Source: an uncultured Candidatus Cenarchaeum sp. (GTDB lineage Archaea; Thermoproteota; Nitrososphaeria; Nitrososphaerales; Nitrosopumilaceae). From it: DNA of 64,000 nucleotides. Shown here in pieces: positions 31,173 through 40,882 of the stretch (its first letter is position 1; the number at the start of each line of letters is the position of its first letter). Position numbers and translations under genes: made by a program. Where the stretch lies: positions 1,844,161 to 1,908,160 of the forward strand of contig OY282369.1 of the NCBI GenBank assembly GCA_958295735.1. Direction: 5' to 3'. The notes beneath the pieces were generated by a model. It saw only the letters and a program-made list of their open reading frames with translations. It was not told where the DNA came from and ran no database searches.

Positions 31173-31508
31173 ATGGAGGTCAGCGACGGCAGAAAGTACG
31201 GGGCCATATTCGGCGGGGCGCTGGTCGCCGCCGGACTGGTGCTCGCCACGGTGGTGTTCCCGTTCTGGAACCTCGTCCGGGAAGACGTGTACGAGGAGGC
31301 GCTGGTGCTGAGCAACGAGGGCGGAATCTGCTACGTGGAGACCTCCGACGACATACCCAAGACCGTACAGGAGTGCTCGGCGCAGCCGGGCCAGACCGTG
31401 GCCGTGCGGTTCGGCGAGGGGCTGGCCTGGGCGGTCATATTGGACGGGCCGGACGGGGGCGGCCCGCCCGCCGGGGAAGGGGGCGCGGGCGGCCCGCCCG
31501 CCGAATAG
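31173..31508 (+). CDS. Membrane-anchored protein of unknown function
   Basis: 111 residues, ATG 31173, 14 bases after the zinc-finger gene, so perhaps co-transcribed. One transmembrane helix near the N-terminus (about 10-31, AIFGGALVAAGLVLATVVFP), then an extracytoplasmic domain of about 55 residues with two cysteines (GGICYVETSDD, VQECSAQPG), and a Gly/Pro/Glu-rich tail. Resembles small anchored proteins of ammonia-oxidising archaea; no function assigned. Confidence 0.62.
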   Translation: MEVSDGRKYGAIFGGALVAAGLVLATVVFPFWNLVREDVYEEALVLSNEGGICYVETSDDIPKTVQECSAQPGQTVAVRFGEGLAWAVILDGPDGGGPPAGEGGAGGPPAE

Positions 31509-31513
31509 CAGTT

Positions 31514-31963
31514 ATGCGGGCCGCGCCGCCGGGGGGCGTGGAAGGGTGCGTGTTCTGCGGCATCGCGGCGGGGCGCGTGGAGGCCAGGGTGGTCGCCGAG
31601 ACGGATCTGTCGGTGGCGTTCATGGATGCCTTCCCGCTCGCCGAGGGCCACTCGCTGGTGATACCAAAGGCGCACTACGGGAGGGTGCAGGACGTGCCGC
31701 CCGCGGAGAGCGCCGACCTGTTCGAGACGGTGCGGCGGCTCATCGGGCGGGTCGACGAGCTGGGCGGATCCACGCTGCTGGCGGTGCACAACGGGCCTGA
31801 GAGCGGGCAGGAGGTGCCCCACGTCCACGTCCACCTCATACCGCGCAGCGGGGGCGACGGCGCGGGGCCGGTCCACTCCATGTTTCCAAAAGAATCGAGG
31901 CCGAGCGGCGGCGCCGCGCCCGACGCGTACCGCGTGCTGAGGGGCGGCCCTCAGAGCGGGTAG
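31514..31963 (+). CDS. HIT-family nucleotide hydrolase
   Basis: 149 residues. N-terminal CVFCGIAAGRVEARVV and the histidine triad HVHVHLIPR (about residues 103-111) are clear. HIT proteins act on nucleoside phosphoramidates, AMP-lysine or dinucleoside polyphosphates. ATG 31514 lies 5 bases after the preceding stop. It overlaps the convergent DnaJ-ferredoxin gene by 13 bases. Confidence 0.92.
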   Translation: MRAAPPGGVEGCVFCGIAAGRVEARVVAETDLSVAFMDAFPLAEGHSLVIPKAHYGRVQDVPPAESADLFETVRRLIGRVDELGGSTLLAVHNGPESGQEVPHVHVHLIPRSGGDGAGPVHSMFPKESRPSGGAAPDAYRVLRGGPQSG

Positions 31964-32616
31964 AGCCTCCGGCCCTCGCCGCGGTCCTCCACAATTATGG
32001 CCTTGGTGGGGCACGTCTCGGCGGCGTTCATTATCTTGTTGCGGCCCTCGCCCCTCATGTTGATCACCCTGGACTTTGGATTCAGGTTGGAGTTCTTGTC
32101 TATGGAAAAGACCCCCGGCGCTATGGTCTCGCAGCTCTGGCACGCTATGCACAGGGACGGATCCACGTCCACGAACAGGTCGGGGCGCGGCCCCCGCTCT
32201 TTCGCCTTTTCGTACTCGCCGTTGCGGCCGTCCGCGTTTACGGTCTTCTCGTACTCCTTCCAAAAATTCCTCTCGTACTCCTTCCAGAACCCCGGGTTCC
32301 CCTCCTCGAACTCCCTCGTGTGCCTTGACCAGTCCTGCTCGGGAGGGCTGCCCCCTCCCCCGCCGCCGGGCGGCCTCCGGGCCCCGCGCTCCGGGGGCGG
32401 CGGGGGCGGCCGCGGCCGCGGCGCGGCCTCCTCCCGCCCGGCGCCCTTGAGCACGCGGTACGCCTCGTTGACCCTGCTGAACTTCTCGCCCCCGTCGTCC
32501 GCGCCGCGCCGGTCGGGGTGGATCTCCAGCGCCAGCCTCCTGTACGCGGCCTTCACCTCCTCCTGCGCCGCGCCGCGCCCCAAGCCGAGCACGCGGCGCG
32601 CCTCCTGCGCGTCCAC
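31951..32616 (-). CDS. DnaJ-ferredoxin fusion protein
   Basis: 221 residues. The N-terminal J domain (about 5-60) has the HPD motif in LEIHPDRRG, able to stimulate an Hsp70. A Pro/Arg/Gly-rich linker follows, then a stretch with repeated FWKEYE. The C-terminal ferredoxin domain is DPSLCIACQSCETIAPGVF with a later CPTKAI, binding one cluster. This architecture is the DnaJ-Fer family known from Thaumarchaeota and green plants/algae, for which gene transfer from a plastid lineage has been proposed. GTG 32616 has a TATA-like TTTTAACTG about 25 bases upstream. Confidence 0.9.
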   Translation of the reverse strand: MDAQEARRVLGLGRGAAQEEVKAAYRRLALEIHPDRRGADDGGEKFSRVNEAYRVLKGAGREEAAPRPRPPPPPPERGARRPPGGGGGGSPPEQDWSRHTREFEEGNPGFWKEYERNFWKEYEKTVNADGRNGEYEKAKERGPRPDLFVDVDPSLCIACQSCETIAPGVFSIDKNSNLNPKSRVINMRGEGRNKIMNAAETCPTKAIIVEDRGEGRRLYPL

Positions 32617-32953
32617 GGCGCCCGGCGCAACCGGTCAGTTAAAAACAGTTCCCGATGCGCTAGGCGCGGGGTCGGCGACCCCCGCTCCCCGGGCGTGAAC
32701 CCGGATCAGCGAAGGCGTTTTCGCGCCCGTGGCTGACGGGCACGTGACCTCGTACTGCGCCAGTTTCTCATAACCGCGCCCACGGCGGCAGCCGCGGAGC
32801 GGTTTTTCGCGCCTGAAGCCCGAGTTGTGGTGTGGACTGCGATGCGCGGCCGGCCCGCGGCCGCGCCAAAAAACCGCCCGCAGGAGCCGGCGCCTCCGGC
32901 CCCGGCCCCTGGCGCGCTTCCCGCGGGGGCGGCCGGGCCGGCGCCCGCCCCCG
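32617..32953. repeat. Intergenic region with family 2 and family 3 repeats
   Basis: No gene seen. Family 2 (reverse orientation) at about 32691-32733: GGATCAGCGAAGGCGTTTTC then GCGCCCG. Family 3 at about 32755-32840: TTTCTCATAACCGCGCCCAC, GGTTTTTCGCGCCTGAAGCC and CGAGTTGTGGTGTGGACTG. The two families are adjacent here, as at 39048-39190. Confidence 0.7.
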
Positions 32954-34153
32954 TCACTCGTCGGGGATGGAATGCCACACCCTGGGCATCAGGAACTGCT
33001 TTATGACTAGGGCGGTGGCCGCCAAGTACAGCGAGACGCAGACCGGCTCCACCCAGTTGGCGTTTCCCGCCCCCGCCGCCACGCCCAGCGCCGGCTCGAC
33101 CGCGTACAGGAGCAGCAGCCCCGCCACCAGCGGCGCCACGCCCACGAAGAAGAACATCAGGGTGAACGAGTCCCGCGCCGCCCTGGCAAAGTCCCTGGCC
33201 GTCCCGCGCCGCCTCCACCTGCCAGGACCCGTCCACGTCTGCATGCCGCCGGCGTACCAGTGCGTCATGCCGTGGAACAGCATGCCGCCGATTATGTTGC
33301 CCAGCGTGACCGGCACCAGGTTGTTGAACCACGCCTCGCCCCACGTGTACTCGCCCCCCGCCCATATGCCGGCCGACAGCGCGAAGTGGTTCACGATGCT
33401 GTGCTCGAATCCCGTCGCGAAGAATATCGAGACCGGCGCGGCTATGATCAGCATCTTGGCCGTCGTGCTCTTCACGCGAAAGCCGCCCCACACGCCTATG
33501 GCGATGAGCCAGTTGGCCAGTATCCCCCGGTAGAAGAGCTGATCCCACGGGAGGCCGTACACCTTGTCGGTGCCGATGCTCGCCAGGTTCTCCGTCAGCA
33601 TCGAGCCGACGGGGCCGGCCTGGGATGCGCCGGCTATGATGATCCACGCGATGGTGCAGCCGCCCATCCAGTGCCCCGCGTGGGTCACCGTCCACGACCA
33701 CAGCACCTCCCGCCACCTCGCCTGCCTGGTCATGAGCGATATGCCCGCGATCATAAAGTCGCCGGTCACGGCGTTGGATCCGTGCAGTATGATCATCACC
33801 CTGCCGCAGAGGCCGAACATGCAGAAGGCCATGAACATGGCCAGGCCGACTGACAGATCTGCGGAGACCGTCGCCATTATGGCCCACGTCAGGAACGCGG
33901 CGAACGAGAGGTACGCGGCGGACTGCCACCCCATTATGATTCCCTGCGCGGGGTTTATCTTGGACTTGGAGAGGCCCAGCGCGCTCAGCGCCCTCAGCGT
34001 GCTGGCGAGGCCCAGCATGCCGGGGCCCAGCACCGACGGCGGCGGCTCGCACGACTGCATGTCCGGCGCCAGCGCATCCTCCCCGCCTGGGGCCTCATCT
34101 TCCCCAGGAGCGCTGCTGATCCCCGGCGCGGCGCTCTCGTCGTCCCGCGCCAT
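32954..34153 (-). CDS. Formate/nitrite-transporter-family channel
   Basis: 399 residues, FNT fold. Landmarks: FCMFGLCGRVMIILHGSNAV in the first half, VSIFFATGFEHSIVNHFAL and NNLVPVTLGNIIGGMLFHG in the second, matching FNT pore motifs. Substrate in an ammonia oxidiser could be nitrite export or uptake of a small anion; not decidable here. The N-terminal 45 residues are a soluble acidic extension. The C-terminal helix pair (LLLLYAVEPAL..., LYLAATALVIKQFL) makes it longer than the typical ~280-residue FNT. ATG 34153 has a TATA-like CCTTTATTGG about 27 bases upstream. Confidence 0.9.
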   Translation of the reverse strand: MARDDESAAPGISSAPGEDEAPGGEDALAPDMQSCEPPPSVLGPGMLGLASTLRALSALGLSKSKINPAQGIIMGWQSAAYLSFAAFLTWAIMATVSADLSVGLAMFMAFCMFGLCGRVMIILHGSNAVTGDFMIAGISLMTRQARWREVLWSWTVTHAGHWMGGCTIAWIIIAGASQAGPVGSMLTENLASIGTDKVYGLPWDQLFYRGILANWLIAIGVWGGFRVKSTTAKMLIIAAPVSIFFATGFEHSIVNHFALSAGIWAGGEYTWGEAWFNNLVPVTLGNIIGGMLFHGMTHWYAGGMQTWTGPGRWRRRGTARDFARAARDSFTLMFFFVGVAPLVAGLLLLYAVEPALGVAAGAGNANWVEPVCVSLYLAATALVIKQFLMPRVWHSIPDE

Positions 34154-34230
34154 GCGCGCACGACGCCCGCATGTTCCAATAAAGGTATCTTTCCCAACCG
34201 CGCGCCCGGGTCATCCGCGGGGGCCCGGGC

Positions 34231-34400
34231 CGCGCCCTGCCCGCTAGATCCTCGCCGTCACGTGATCGTCATCACCGCGCCGGTCCCCGCGCACGCGTGC
34301 CGCGCCCTGCCCGCTAGATCCTCGCCGTCACGTGATCGTCATCACCGCGCCGGTCCCCGCGCACGCGTGCCGCGCCCTGCCCGCTAGATCCTCGCCGTCA
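34231..34400. repeat. 70-bp tandem repeat seeded by the cupin gene 3' end
   Basis: CGCGCCCTGCCCGCTAGATC then CTCGCCGTCA starts at 34231, 34301 and 34371, exactly 70 bases apart. The third copy contains the real stop codon of the minus-strand cupin gene (CTA at 34384-34386). The 40 bases between copies (GTGATCGTCATCACC...) are also repeated. Confidence 0.9.
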
Positions 34401-34818
34401 CCCTGCTCTTGAAATCGGACTCGTACCACGCCGTCTCCGGTTCCGCGCCGCCGGCGAAAAAATTCACCGCCACGTGCGCGAACCATTTTCCGCCCGATCC
34501 GTGCGCGTGGAGGACCCCGGGCGGCACGTGCGCCGCCCCGCCGACCTCGAGTTTTTCCTCCCCGATCTTCCTTATTCCGAACTGCCCCGCGCCCCTTCCC
34601 TTCCTCGCGAACAGCTCCAGCACGCCGGCGCCCCTGATCGGGATGAGCGCCTGCGCGCCCGTGTGCGCGTGGATCTTCGTGCGGGCGCCCGGCGCGAACC
34701 TCACGCGGTACGCCTTGCACGCCGCCCCGGACCATCCGGACGACAGCTCCTCAAGCGAGACCTTTCCGGCAAAATAGCCCGGCCTCGCCGCCTGCGCCGC
34801 GCTCCCCGCCCCCGTCAC
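34384..34818 (-). CDS. Cupin-fold protein
   Basis: 144 residues. Cupin motif 1: GARTKIHAHTGAQALIPIRG (H-x-H ... G). Motif 2: VPPGVLHAHGSGGKWF. The two metal-binding His of motif 1 and one of motif 2 are present. The barrel is a single domain; substrate unknown. GTG 34818 overlaps the stop of the SHOCT gene (GTGA), so translation is probably coupled. Its own 3' end is copied twice downstream. Confidence 0.8.
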   Translation of the reverse strand: MTGAGSAAQAARPGYFAGKVSLEELSSGWSGAACKAYRVRFAPGARTKIHAHTGAQALIPIRGAGVLELFARKGRGAGQFGIRKIGEEKLEVGGAAHVPPGVLHAHGSGGKWFAHVAVNFFAGGAEPETAWYESDFKSRVTARI

Positions 34819-35159
34819 ACCTCGTCCAGAAGCTTCTTCTTTTTCGCCCTGAACTCGGCATCGGTGATCACCTTCGCCTTGCGGAGCTCGCCGAGCTTCG
34901 CGAGTGCCTCGAGCGCATCCGTCCGCCCGCTGCTCCCCGCCCGCCTCTCCGAGATTATCCTGGAACTTTCTTCCTTGGCCCTCTGCCTCAGGCCGGCGCT
35001 CCTCCTCTGGGCCTCTGCGGCCGTCATCTTTCCGAGCACCACGGCGTTGTCCAGTATGTCGTCGGCCTTTTCAATGCCCTGCTCGAGGGCCGAATCGATC
35101 GCCTTTTCGGCCTTCTTCAGGAATCCTCCTATGTGCCCGGCCCCTTCCCTCCTTGCCAC
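34815..35159 (-). CDS. SHOCT-domain protein
   Basis: 114 residues, mostly helical. The C-terminal SHOCT motif reads ALAKLGELRKAKVITDAEFR then AKKKKLLDEV (L-x-L-x4-G/A-x-IT-x2-EF-x2-KK-x2-LL). The upstream half is amphipathic, possibly coiled coil (AQRRSAGLRQRAKEESSRII). GTG 35159 has a TATA-like CAATAATACTC about 27 bases upstream. It forms an operon with the cupin gene. SHOCT is a short oligomerisation or recruitment module; the role here is unknown. Confidence 0.78.
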   Translation of the reverse strand: MARREGAGHIGGFLKKAEKAIDSALEQGIEKADDILDNAVVLGKMTAAEAQRRSAGLRQRAKEESSRIISERRAGSSGRTDALEALAKLGELRKAKVITDAEFRAKKKKLLDEV

Positions 35160-35259
35160 GCTTGAGGCCGCCCGCGCCGAGTATTATTGCTTTCTCTTGC
35201 CTGCTTCCCGGCCCCGGTTCAGGGCGGGAATGGCCGCCGCGGCCGCGCGGGGCCGCATC

Positions 35260-35452
35260 CGGATCGGGGCCGCGCCCGGCCGACGCGCCTGCCGGCGGAT
35301 CCGGCCGCCGCGCCCCTCCCCGCCCGGCCGACGCGCCTGCCGGCGGATCCGGCCGCGCCTGCCAGGCGCCGCTCCGCCCCACCCCGCAGCCGCGCCCGCA
35401 ACGGCCCCGGCGGGGCGGCCTTTCGCTCCTAAAATCCGAGTTGTGGGACGAA
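35260..35452. repeat. Short duplications and a degenerate family 3 repeat
   Basis: CGGCCGACGCGCCTGCCGGC followed by GGATCCGGCCG occurs at about 35277 and 35327. A degenerate family 3 copy follows (about 35385-35452) with GGCCTTTCGCTCCTAAAATC and CGAGTTGTGGGACGAACTG. No gene is seen in 35200-35463. Confidence 0.65.
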
Positions 35453-35463
35453 CTGCCCGGCTA

Positions 35464-35540
35464 GTCTATCTCATAATCGCGCCTACGGCGGCCCCGGCGG
35501 GGCAGTTTTTCACGCCTAAAATCCGAGTTATGAGATGGAC
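35464..35540. repeat. MITE-like palindromic element (repeat family 3, best copy)
   Basis: 77 bp. Starts GTCTATCTCATAA and ends TTATGAGATGGAC, inverted repeats matching at 12 of 13 positions, extendable outward (CCCGGCTAGTC / GACTATGCCCGG). The interior reads CGGCCCCGGCGGGGCAGTTT then TTCACGCCTAAAATCCGAG. Related copies: 28757, 32755, 35385 and 39128. Too small to encode anything; could be a non-autonomous element or a structured transcript. Confidence 0.8.
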
Positions 35541-35597
35541 TATGCCCGGCGCGAATCTTATAAGCAAGCGCCGCACAGGCATAGCGGTGCAGGCTGG

Positions 35598-36446
35598 ATG
35601 AGAGTTGCGAAGGGCGGCCCTGCCGCCGGGAAACGGAGGGCGGGCAGGAAAAAGCCGTTCGTGCGGGGGGAGGCAACGGCCCGGGCGGAGCCTGCCGCCG
35701 GGAAACGGAGGGCGGGCAGGAAAAAGGCCGGCGCCCAGGGGCCGGACGGGGGGAGGCTGGTGGTGCTCATTCCCGTCTTGGACGAGGAGGACGCGCGCGC
35801 CATAGTGGAGAAGAAAAAGGCCGGCGCCTTTACGAGGCTCATGGTGGTGCGGCCAAAGGCCGAGCTGATCCGCGTCCACAAGATCGAGATGTTCCTGGAG
35901 GCGTTCGTGCTGGTGTCCGCAAAGTACAGCGCGGACTACTACAGGAAGGCTTCGCACAAGGTAAGCGTAGGCCCCGGCGTGCGGGAGGTCGTGCTGGGCG
36001 GCCTCACGTTTCCCGCAAAGTCCAAGTCGCGATCCATATCCGAGATGTTCTCGCGCGGGAGGGCCAAGGGCGAGGTGAGGCTTGGCATGGAGGAGCACGT
36101 GTTCGTGGAGAACCGCGCCACGGCGTGCCTCGACTGCCACGGCCAGGACGCCCGCGTCCCGTTCAAGCTCGACAAGGCGGCGGCCGAAATCAACCCCGAA
36201 TCGGCGCTCGCGGCGGCCGGCGGCATGGTGAGGCGGCCGGAGGTGTCCGCGGGCGAGGCGCTGAAGGGCCTAAAGTCGCGGCTCATGCCGGACATGGGAA
36301 AGGAGCAGATCCGCGACCTGAACGACATGTTCGAGGCCACCGAGGCGGCCGAGGTATACGTGCCGGTCTTCGAGGCGCGGCTGGTGGGCCCGAGGGGGCG
36401 GATCGCCGTCATGCGGATCAACGGGTCCTCGAAGGCCGTCATGTGA
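35598..36446 (+). CDS. Conserved-looking protein of unknown function with basic N-terminal repeats
   Basis: 282 residues from ATG 35598; a TATA-like CTTATAAGC is about 38 bases upstream. The first 45 residues are very basic and contain the same block twice (PAAGKRRAGRKK), a 72-base-spaced duplication in DNA. The body begins RLVVLIPVLDEEDARAI and continues through VVRPKAELIRVHKIEMFLEA; a single C-x2-C (CLDCHG, about residue 177) follows. No known domain is recognised. The 3' end with its stop codon is copied about 70 bases downstream. Confidence 0.6.
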   Translation: MRVAKGGPAAGKRRAGRKKPFVRGEATARAEPAAGKRRAGRKKAGAQGPDGGRLVVLIPVLDEEDARAIVEKKKAGAFTRLMVVRPKAELIRVHKIEMFLEAFVLVSAKYSADYYRKASHKVSVGPGVREVVLGGLTFPAKSKSRSISEMFSRGRAKGEVRLGMEEHVFVENRATACLDCHGQDARVPFKLDKAAAEINPESALAAAGGMVRRPEVSAGEALKGLKSRLMPDMGKEQIRDLNDMFEATEAAEVYVPVFEARLVGPRGRIAVMRINGSSKAVM

Positions 36447-36536
36447 TCGCCGCCGCCAGCCACACAGCGTTTCCGCCGCCAGCCGTCTTTTTGGGGTCCC
36501 CGAAGGCCGCCGTGTGATCGCCGCCGCCGGCCTACC
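36421..36536 (+). repeat. Duplication of the 3' end of the preceding gene
   Basis: The gene end (GGGTCCTCGAAGGCCGTCAT, stop TGA, then TCGCCGCCGCCAGCC) recurs at about 36496 as GGGGTCCCCGAAGGCCGCCG, TGTGA and TCGCCGCCGCCGGCC, with about five differences over 40 bases. Confidence 0.8.
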
Positions 36537-37386
36537 TCATGATCCGATCGAACCTCTCGTCGCCGGCCAGCGCGCCGAACGCCTTCTCCGCCTTGGCCCA
36601 CTCCTTTACGCTCTTCTTGTCCTTGTCCAGCGCCGCCTTGAGCGCCTTGATGGCGCCGTCGTGCCTGCCCATGAACGCCAGGCTGCGCGCCTTCGCGTAC
36701 AGCACGTAGGCGATCTCCCCGTGCTCCTCAATGATCCCGTCGAAGATGCCGACGGCCTCCACGTGCCTCCCGAGCTCCGCCATCTCCAGCCCCTTGTGGA
36801 ACGCCGAGTCGGCGTGATCGGGGTGGGCCGCGCACACCATCGAGAAGCAGTTGAGCGCCTCCTCGTGCCTCTTCATCTTGGCCAGCACTACCCCCCTGTA
36901 GAACTTTGCGTTGGGTTTTGACGGGTCCACTTCTATGGCCCTGCCGAGCGAGGCGAGCGCCTCCTCGTGGTCCCCCAGCCGGTCGTGCAGCACCCCGATG
37001 TTGAAGTGCGCCGCCGCGTATCCGGGGTCGGCAGCGACGGCATTCCTGTAGCTTTCCATGGCTGACACGGTGTCGCCGAGCTCGGCCTGCGCTATGGCCC
37101 TGCTGTTGAGGGACGGCGCGTCGGCGGGATTGGCCGCAAGGCAGGTATCGAAGCACGTTATGGCGTCCGAGTACCTTCTGGCCTGGTTGAGGGCGAGCCC
37201 CTTGTGGTACATGGCGGCGCTGCTCGACGGCTCCATCTTGAGTGCCCTGTCGAGCAGGCCTATGGCTTCCTTGGCCTTGGCCCCGGCCTTGGCCCTGTCC
37301 GTGCCCTTGTACTCGTGGAGCACGGCGACGGCCTTGCATATGAGATCCTCGGGGTGGCCGTCCCTGCCGCGGGAAAAGAACCGCAC
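36532..37386 (-). CDS. TPR-repeat protein
   Basis: 284 residues with about six tetratricopeptide repeats. Clear units: ALKMEPSSSAAMYHKGLALN, YRNAVAADPGYAAAHFNIGV, LGRAIEVDPSKPNAKFYRGV and FSMVCAAHPDHADSAFHKGL. It likely serves as a protein-binding scaffold. GTG 37386 (VRFFSRGRDGHPED) is preferred over GTG 37404 because the TATA-like AGATTGATTA is about 28 bases from the former and 10 from the latter. Confidence 0.88.
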   Translation of the reverse strand: MRFFSRGRDGHPEDLICKAVAVLHEYKGTDRAKAGAKAKEAIGLLDRALKMEPSSSAAMYHKGLALNQARRYSDAITCFDTCLAANPADAPSLNSRAIAQAELGDTVSAMESYRNAVAADPGYAAAHFNIGVLHDRLGDHEEALASLGRAIEVDPSKPNAKFYRGVVLAKMKRHEEALNCFSMVCAAHPDHADSAFHKGLEMAELGRHVEAVGIFDGIIEEHGEIAYVLYAKARSLAFMGRHDGAIKALKAALDKDKKSVKEWAKAEKAFGALAGDERFDRIMR

Positions 37387-37474
37387 GCGGGCCCGCGCCC
37401 GCACCGAGTAATCAATCTTGGCACCTGCCCCCCGCGCCCGCCCTCCGGCCGAGCCCGCGCGGACGCCCGCCGCG

Positions 37475-38788
37475 CTACGGCGCGGACGCCGAGAACCTCT
37501 CCGAGGCGCGCACCAGCGAGCGGATGTCTCCCCGGGTGTGGGCCGCGGAGGCGGCGCCCATCTTGCTCGGCAGGAAGAATATGCCCTCCCTGGCGATCAG
37601 CTCAAAGTGGTACCTGCGCAGCATGTCCGCGTCGCATCTCGCCGCATCGGCCCCGCCGCGCACCTCGTGCACGCCGTCGCGGAGAAAGTGCGCCATGAAC
37701 AGCGACCCCTTTCCGGTGACCGCGGCCTTGCCGTCAAAGGCGCGCGCCAGGCCCCTCCTGGCCTCCTCCCCGAGCCTCGCGATCTTCGGGTATATGCTTC
37801 CCCGCCCGCTCCGCAGCTCGTCCAGCGTCGCCGCGCCGGCCGACATGCTGGCCGGGTTCGCCGAGAATGTCCCCCCGCCTATGTACGACCTGTCGGCCCT
37901 CGCCGGCCCCCCCGGCCCCGTGTCCGACAGCCCCATGATCTCCTTCCTCCCGCACACGGCGCCTATCGGGAAGCCTCCCCCGATTATCTTGCCCAGCGCC
38001 ACGATGTCCGGATCCAGGCGCATCTCCGGGTACGCGCAGCCAAACCTGAACCTGAACCCCGTCACTATCTCGTCCAGTACCAGCAGCGCGCCGCTGCTGC
38101 GGGCGAACTCCTGAATGCCCCTCATGTAGTCCGGCTCGGCCGGAACGCACGCGCCCCCGAGCAGCGGCTCCGCCACTATGCACGCGAGGTCCTTCCGCAC
38201 GCCCCGGAGCGCATCCAGCGAGCCCTCCAGATCGTTGTACGGGACGGACACGACATTCTCGGCCCCTGCCAGCCCGCTGCCCTCCGCGACGTCGAACGGC
38301 CAGTTGACCGACTTTAGCAGATCCGATGCGTACCCGTGCCACCCGCCGTCGATCTTTGCTATCGTGCGCCTGCCCGTGCGCGAGCGGGCCAGCCTCGCCG
38401 CGTACATGACGGCCTCCGTTCCCGACGTCACGTAGCGGATCTTCTCGGCGGCGCGCACCGACTTTTGCAGCGCGGCCGAGAGGCGCATGGTGGGCTCGCT
38501 CACCGTCCCGTGCATCCAGCCGTCCGCAATCTGCGCCCGCACCGCGGCCCTTACGGGCGCCGGCGCGTGGCCGAGGATCATGCTCCAGTGGCCCATCCAA
38601 TAGTCGACGTACCTGTTCGAGTCGACGTCCACCAAGTGCCTTCCCCCGGCGGACCTCGTGACGAACGGGTACGGCTCGAAGAACCTGATGTTGTGGTGAA
38701 CGCCGTTGACATGGAGCCTCCTGGACCTGGCGAAGATCTTGGCGGACACCGTGGTCTTGTGCCTGTACTCCGCCTCCGCGTCGGGCAT
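37475..38788 (-). CDS. Glutamate-1-semialdehyde-aminomutase-like class III aminotransferase
   Basis: 437 residues, PLP-dependent. Motifs: [49 protein letters not shown] (PLP Asp), and [18 protein letters not shown] with the Schiff-base Lys. Closest by eye to HemL of tetrapyrrole synthesis, but the family also includes other amino-group transferases. No other heme genes adjoin, so the substrate is not fixed. ATG 38788 has a TATA box (CAATAAATTA) about 26 bases upstream. Confidence 0.85.
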   Translation of the reverse strand: MPDAEAEYRHKTTVSAKIFARSRRLHVNGVHHNIRFFEPYPFVTRSAGGRHLVDVDSNRYVDYWMGHWSMILGHAPAPVRAAVRAQIADGWMHGTVSEPTMRLSAALQKSVRAAEKIRYVTSGTEAVMYAARLARSRTGRRTIAKIDGGWHGYASDLLKSVNWPFDVAEGSGLAGAENVVSVPYNDLEGSLDALRGVRKDLACIVAEPLLGGACVPAEPDYMRGIQEFARSSGALLVLDEIVTGFRFRFGCAYPEMRLDPDIVALGKIIGGGFPIGAVCGRKEIMGLSDTGPGGPARADRSYIGGGTFSANPASMSAGAATLDELRSGRGSIYPKIARLGEEARRGLARAFDGKAAVTGKGSLFMAHFLRDGVHEVRGGADAARCDADMLRRYHFELIAREGIFFLPSKMGAASAAHTRGDIRSLVRASERFSASAP

Positions 38789-38823
38789 GCCGCGCCTCCC
38801 GCGGGCCGTAATTTATTGAGATC

Positions 38824-39003
38824 GCGCTAGGCCGCCTCCGGGCCCCGCGCCTCCCGGCCGGCCGCCTCCGGGCCCCGCGCCTCCCGGCCGGCCGCCTCCG
38901 GGCCCCGCGCCTCCCGGCCGGCCGCCTCCGGGCCCCGCGCCTCCCGGCCGGCCGCCTCCGGGCCCCGCGCCTCCCGGCCGGCCGCCTCCGGGCCCCGCGC
39001 TAG
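38824..39003. repeat. 30-bp tandem repeat, 6 copies
   Basis: Unit GCCGCCTCCGGGCCCCGCGC then CTCCCGGCCG. Copies appear identical. The array is bounded on both sides by CGCGCTAGG, as if it arose inside one copy of that sequence. Confidence 0.9.
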
Positions 39004-39047
39004 GACCTTGACGGACGCGGGCCTGCGCGCGGAGCGCGCCCCCTGTA

Positions 39048-39190
39048 GCGGGCGCGGAAGCGCCCCACCGATCCGCATTCGCGCCTGGCTGGGAGGAGGA
39101 CGGCCACGCGCGAAGCCGTCGCGGCCCGTCCCGCAACCGCGGCGCGGCGGTTTTTCGCGCCTGAAACCCGAGTAGCGGGAAGGATCGAGC
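39048..39190. repeat. Family 2 and family 3 repeats upstream of the rRNA operon
   Basis: Family 2 at 39048-39087 (GCGGGCGCGGAAGCGCC, then CCGATCCGCATTCGCGCC). Family 3 at about 39128-39190 (CCCGTCCCGCAACCGC, then GCGGTTTTTCGCGCCTGAAA and CCGAGTAGCGGGAAGG), whose ends pair imperfectly. Confidence 0.7.
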
Positions 39191-39200
39191 TGCCATAATG

Positions 39201-39210
39201 GTTTATATAG
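39201..39210 (+). promoter_or_regulatory. TATA box of the rRNA operon
   Basis: GTTTATATAG in a locally AT-rich stretch, about 210 bases before the mature 16S. Transcription would start near 39230. Confidence 0.7.
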
Positions 39211-39229
39211 ATACGCTTTGCACAGACAG

Positions 39230-39409
39230 GCGTACGTAACGCAAGAGCGGCGCTTGTGATGAAGCTTGGTGTTGAGCCATTTTATGATTCGCAGGCCTCC
39301 AGTTACGCATACAACATGAGGGTCTGATCAACCGGTCAGATCTGATGCGTGAAGATTACGTGCATTCCGATCAATTCCAAAGTACGCAAGTACTTCTATA
39401 ATCCAAGAG
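39230..39409 (+). other. rRNA operon leader with 16S processing stem
   Basis: Much less G+C-rich than the surrounding genome. GCATTCCG (about 39362-39369) is exactly complementary to CGGAATGC just after the 16S (about 40889-40896), so the two can form the precursor-16S processing stem. Confidence 0.65.

Positions 39410-40882
<1,473 letters not shown>

Noticed and set aside
39250-39335. C/D box sRNA in the rRNA leader
   Set aside because: A GTGATGA is present but there is no CTGA at suitable spacing; the later CTGA motifs do not form a consistent D'/C'/D set.
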